Origin: JACCXJ01 sp052387115
Lineage (GTDB): Bacteria > Pseudomonadota > Gammaproteobacteria > JACCXJ01
DNA length: 7,750 nucleotides
Assembly: GCA_052387115.1 (NCBI GenBank)
Contig: JBQTJM010000198.1
Location: 1 to 7,750, forward strand
Direction: 5' to 3'
The notes under the pieces were generated by a model. It did not search any database and was not told the origin of the DNA. It was given only the letters and a program-made list of their open reading frames with translations. Of the stretch, positions 5,625 through 7,750 are shown one piece after another. Position numbers and translations under genes: made by a program. Numbering within the stretch: the first letter of the stretch is position 1; every line of letters starts with the position of its first letter.

Positions 5625-5931
5625 GGCGCTGCCGCCGCGCATCGGGAAGGAAGGCGGCCGTTCGGCCTAAGCCGTGAAGCCTGCGCAGCACGCTTGGACC
5701 TTGCTTCCTGGTTACGATGGAATATTCGACGTTCTCGCGGGCGAATAACGCGAACGATGCGCTTCGTTCCTCAGCGCATCCTACACGAGCTGCAAGAGGC
5801 CCGCGTGCTGCGGGAGCGCTCGGGGTGAGATGGGCTTCCATCCATGAACAACACCCGTGGAGTGATTTGGTCGATCCCCGGTAGACAAACATTAAACCGC
5901 TTTAGTAGCTTACGAAAAACGGAGATTCTCG
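5625..5931. other. Intergenic region with hairpins, before the cassette remnant
   Basis: No convincing gene is found; the open frames crossing this region lack motifs. It contains a GGCCG-TT-CGGCC hairpin (5656-5667) about 30 bases after the DUF2182 stop, possibly a weak terminator though no T run follows, and a REP-like element near 5720-5784. The last ~90 bases are AT-richer, in keeping with a change to cassette DNA. I searched for a second attC core (GTTRRRY with its RYYYAAC partner) and found none. Confidence 0.45.
5724..5784. repeat. REP-like element with GATGCGC/GCGCATC hairpin
   Basis: GATGCGC (5756-5762) and GCGCATC (5774-5780) form perfect seven-base arms around an 11-base loop. An upstream pair, TATTCG (5724-5729) and CGAATA (5742-5747), makes a second inverted repeat. 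The motif GCGAA-GATGCGCTTCGTTCCTCAGCGCATCC resembles dispersed proteobacterial extragenic palindromes often ending in CATCCTAC. It differs in sequence from the element at 953-1030. Confidence 0.55.
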
Positions 5932-6072
5932 ATGCTTTACAAGGTGCCATTGATTCTCTCGCTTTCAACTTATGTTCACGGGACGGATGCCAAGGCAAAC
6001 GACTCGCTCGACACGATCGCCAAACGGGTGGCTCGGATCGAGAAAAACCTTGGTTTGGAGCCTCTGGAATGA
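5932..6072 (+). CDS. Integron cassette ORF, 46 aa, unknown function
   Basis: ATG 5932 is preceded by GGAG at seven bases and the ORF ends at TGA 6070-6072. The product reads MLYKVPLILSLSTYVHG, then TDAKANDSLDTIAKRVARIE and KNLGLEPLE. Residues 5-17 are hydrophobic, so a short secretion signal or membrane anchor is possible. Residues 24-42 form an amphipathic helix (DSLDTIAKRVARIEKNL). The stop lies six bases before an attC-like site, the standard layout of a gene cassette with its own recombination site. I do not recognise a family. The upstream border of the cassette, another attC or an attI, is not visible. An alternative frame (ATG 5844) runs right through the attC and is less credible. Confidence 0.55.
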   Translation: MLYKVPLILSLSTYVHGTDAKANDSLDTIAKRVARIEKNLGLEPLE

Positions 6073-6078
6073 ACAGCC

Positions 6079-6142
6079 ACCTAACCCTGCATTCGAGAGG
6101 GACGCGCCAAAAGCGGCGCGCCCCTCAATTTGAACGTTATGC
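6079..6142 (+). other. attC: Integron attC recombination site
   Basis: R'' is ACCTAAC (6079-6085), an exact RYYYAAC. R' is GTTATGC (6136-6142), one mismatch from GTTRRRY. Between them the halves are imperfect inverted repeats: TTCGAGAGGG against CCCCTC-AATTTGAA, then CGCGCC (6103-6108) pairing with GGCGCG (6115-6120) around a short loop. The extra unpaired bases are typical of folded attC. Length is 64 bases, within the usual attC range. A small ORF ends six bases before it and a second ORF begins inside its R' core, as in integron cassette arrays. Recombination would occur in the GTT core. A covariance-model search would confirm it. Confidence 0.75.
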
Positions 6143-6591
6143 CCCGAAAGAACGGTTTGCGCCAGTACGTGCGTAGCGAAGAGGCATTCGTCGGCGACGC
6201 ACTCGTCCGATACTTCGGCGGGCCTGCATATGCGTCCGTAACGGACGGTGAGAATCCGCCCGACTTATACCTCGTCGCGACGGAATGGCGCGTCGGAGTC
6301 GAAGTAACAAGGCTCTCGCAGTTCACTTTCGAACCAGATGGCGCGTTAGGCGAGCGTGCAACCCAGGATGCTTTCGGCGTACGTCTGATTGACGAGTTGG
6401 ATGCCACCGTGGGTCCTTCCTTGCCAAGCGACGTCAGTCTGCTGATCACTTTGCACGTACCGATAGAAAAGGTTCGGCCTTTTCGGAGGAAACTAACGCA
6501 ACTCGTTCGAGAGATCGCGCGGGCGCCGAGAGAGCGTGCCGGTAACGAATTTGATAGCCGAGAAAACGCGGATCGTGCACCAGGGCCTTGA
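6139..6591 (+). CDS. Second cassette ORF, possible PD-(D/E)XK-like protein, 3' end replaced
   Basis: ATG 6139 lies inside the attC R' core (GTTATGC), a usual start position for the next cassette gene. The first ~136 residues look native: KNGLRQYVRSEEAFVGDALV, then ENPPDLYLVATEWRVGVEVT with P41-D42 and E55-V-T57, then SDVSLLITLHVPIEKVRPF and a KLTQLVREIA helix. The PD...(12)...ExT arrangement, hydrophobic on both sides, suggests a restriction-endonuclease-like fold in which Thr replaces the usual Lys. That is inference; I recognise no named family. From about 6548 the frame reads antisense through an IS91-type transposase, so the last ~14 residues and the cassette's own attC are lost. It is probably a truncated protein. 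Confidence 0.6.
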   Translation: MPRKNGLRQYVRSEEAFVGDALVRYFGGPAYASVTDGENPPDLYLVATEWRVGVEVTRLSQFTFEPDGALGERATQDAFGVRLIDELDATVGPSLPSDVSLLITLHVPIEKVRPFRRKLTQLVREIARAPRERAGNEFDSRENADRAPGP

Positions 6592-6964
6592 TGGCTTGGG
6601 AGGAGGCCGCGAACAGCGCGTCGTAGCCCAGTTCCTGGTGGCTGCGCAGAAACGCGCGCAGGGGCTCGGGCACCGTGAAGGTGAGCATGAAGTGGTGGCC
6701 TGGCAGTTGGCGTTGCAGCCCCCGCTCGAGCCACTGCTGGGTCTTGCGGTGCTGGCACTGGGGGCAATGACGGTTGCCGCAGGCGGCCGGGAGCACGTGA
6801 GGATGGCCACAGTCCTCGCACTGGTAGCAGACCGAGCCATAGGCCTCGGTGCGGCATTGGCAGATGGCCTCGATGACCTTGTGGTGTTGGGTGGGGATGT
6901 GCTTGCCGAAGCGCGCCAGGTACTCCGGTCCGAAGCGCTGGAAGATCTGTTGGATGGCACCCAT
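6548..6964 (-). pseudogene. IS91-family (HUH/Y2) transposase, truncated after the zinc domain
   Basis: ATG 6964 follows GGAGGG by seven bases and begins one base after the stop of the upstream recombinase gene. The protein starts MGAIQQIFQRFGPEYLARF and carries the N-terminal zinc-binding module C46xxC49xxC52 and C62xxxxC67xxC70 (CGNRHCPQCQHRK). It continues with HHFMLTFTVPEPLRAF to GYQI139 near 6548. The catalytic part, with the HUH histidines and tyrosines, is missing. Beyond 6548 the frame enters antisense cassette DNA. Full-length relatives are about 350-400 residues. The element therefore cannot transpose itself by this protein. Confidence 0.85.
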
Positions 6965-6965
6965 C

Positions 6966-7750
6966 TCACAGCCCTCCCATCAGCGTGTTGATGCGGGCGT
7001 AGGCGTCCTCCTGGCCCTTGCGGGTCAGATGCAGATACACCATGGTGGTTTCCAACTGCGCATGGCCGAGGTATTGTTGGATCACGCGGAGGTTGACCCC
7101 GGCTTCCAGCAGATGGGTGGCATAAGAATGCCTGAGCGTATGCACCGAGACATCGCGTTTCTGGATGCCGGCCTCACCCTTGGCCTGACGGAAGGCGCCC
7201 TGGACGCTGGCCTTGGGCATGGGCGTATCGGCTTGAGCGGCCTGGTTGCGACCCCGGCCGAGGGCGGGGAAGATGAAACGGGGATGGCGATGCGTCACCC
7301 AGTGCTGGCGCAAGGTCTTCAAGGTGGTCTCGGGCAGCGGCACAAAGCGGTCTTTGGCGCCCTTGCCGCGGTGGACATGGATCATCTTGCGCTGGCTATC
7401 GATATCGGAGATCTCCAGATGCTGGGCTTCCTGCAGTCGCAGACCGCAGGCGTAGACGGTGGAGAGGAAGGCGCGGTTGTGCGGTGTGCGGACGCAGCCG
7501 AGGATGGCGCGTACCTCCTCGAGGGACAATACGGCGGGCAGGCGCCTCTCGCTCTGTGCGCGGACCAGATCGAGCGTATGCCAATCGCGCTTCAAGACAT
7601 GGAGGAAGAAGAAGCGGATACCGCAATAGCAGATCCGCATCGTGTTGGGCGACCAGCGATCGTGGTTCTTGCGGTGGAGGAAGTATTGTTGAAGCTCGGA
7701 CTCCGAGATCTGATCTGGGGTCTTGTGGTGGAACTCGCAGAGCATGCGCA
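6966..7750 (-). CDS. Tyrosine recombinase (phage-integrase family) of an IS91-like element, 5' end beyond window
   Basis: The frame is open to the right edge; the in-window ATG at 7745 gives 259 residues, but relatives have 15-30 more at the N-terminus (the core-binding domain is already under way in MLCEFHHKTPDQISESELQQ), so the true start is probably outside. All catalytic residues are present when numbered from that Met: R103 (ACGLRLQEAQHL), K128 (RGKGAKDRFVPLP), H202 and R205 (VHTLRHSYATHLLEAG), H228 (YLGHAQLETT) and the nucleophile Y237. It resembles XerC/D-like integrases that accompany IS91-type transposases. It ends LMGGL-stop one base before the transposase start, with the ribosome site for the latter inside its last codons, so the two are coupled. 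It lacks the extra domain seen between the two boxes of IntI integrases. It is likely active if its 5' end is intact. Confidence 0.87.
   Translation of the reverse strand, partial: RMLCEFHHKTPDQISESELQQYFLHRKNHDRWSPNTMRICYCGIRFFFLHVLKRDWHTLDLVRAQSERRLPAVLSLEEVRAILGCVRTPHNRAFLSTVYACGLRLQEAQHLEISDIDSQRKMIHVHRGKGAKDRFVPLPETTLKTLRQHWVTHRHPRFIFPALGRGRNQAAQADTPMPKASVQGAFRQAKGEAGIQKRDVSVHTLRHSYATHLLEAGVNLRVIQQYLGHAQLETTMVYLHLTRKGQEDAYARINTLMGGL

Larger units (their letters stand above)
6548..7750 (-). mobile_element. IS91-like element with accompanying tyrosine recombinase, truncated
   Basis: The element comprises the integrase and the zinc-domain remnant of the HUH transposase in one transcript direction. 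Its transposase-distal end (a terminus that should follow the missing catalytic half) has been lost by deletion at about 6548, where it abuts integron cassette DNA. The other end lies outside the window, so target sequence and termini cannot be read. Confidence 0.75.

Noticed and set aside
5656..5667. Rho-independent terminator after DUF2182
   Set aside because: Only a five-base stem and no following T run; kept as a hairpin note only.
4832..5677. 281-codon plus-strand open frame overlapping DUF2182
   Set aside because: Out-of-frame reading of the DUF2182 gene, Arg-rich with no domain; the other frame has membrane segments and family motifs.
5050..5892. 280-codon minus-strand open frame
   Set aside because: Antisense to DUF2182; composition is Arg/Ala/Ser/Pro-rich as expected from a shadow frame.
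5844..6176. 110-codon plus-strand frame crossing the attC
   Set aside because: It runs through the whole attC and into the next cassette gene; the 46-codon frame has a better ribosome site and stops just before attC.
6966..7750. Integron integrase IntI
   Set aside because: The recombinase has ordinary XerC/D-like spacing between its boxes without the extra IntI domain, and it is coupled to an IS91 transposase pointing towards the cassettes.

Overview
The window is GC-rich and looks like accessory DNA from a proteobacterium, probably a gammaproteobacterium. This rests on REP-like palindromes of a type common there, ISAzo13- and IS91-family remnants, an integron attC site and a DUF1326/DUF2182 gene pair. 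The species cannot be named from the sequence. No rRNA, tRNA or CRISPR array was seen.

Bases 1-3110 are a patchwork of broken genes. From the left there is the 3' part of a fumarase/argininosuccinate-lyase superfamily gene (minus strand, two frame breaks). It abuts a short internal piece of an ISAzo13-family transposase (plus), then a frameshifted fragment resembling a RecQ-family helicase (plus), which runs almost into a REP-like hairpin. Next come a possible promoter and a small intact coiled-coil ORF. After that are two damaged methionine-salvage genes, mtnD (acireductone dioxygenase) and mtnC (enolase-phosphatase E1). A serine hydrolase (beta-lactamase fold) cut just after its SxxK motif faces them. 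Nearly every recognisable gene here has single-base frame breaks or truncations, so this is either real decay or an error-rich stretch of assembly.

Bases 3110-4087 carry little coding capacity. They hold the last ~42 codons of an NtrC/Fis-type activator (minus strand), two ACATGT-centred palindromes just past its stop, and a 45-bp-arm nested inverted repeat. An intact two-gene unit follows: a Cys-rich DUF1326 protein and a polytopic Met/Cys/His-rich DUF2182 membrane protein, probably a metal-related module of unknown function.

Bases 5625-7750 are mobile DNA. A REP-like hairpin precedes an integron-cassette remnant: a 46-codon ORF, then a 64-bp attC-like site, then a second cassette ORF starting inside the attC core. 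That second ORF has a PD...EVT motif suggestive of a nuclease fold, and its end is replaced by a truncated IS91-family (HUH) transposase. A tyrosine recombinase with all six catalytic residues lies just upstream of the transposase on the same strand and appears translationally coupled to it. It runs off the right edge. No IntI-type integrase is visible, so this resembles an orphan attC cluster.
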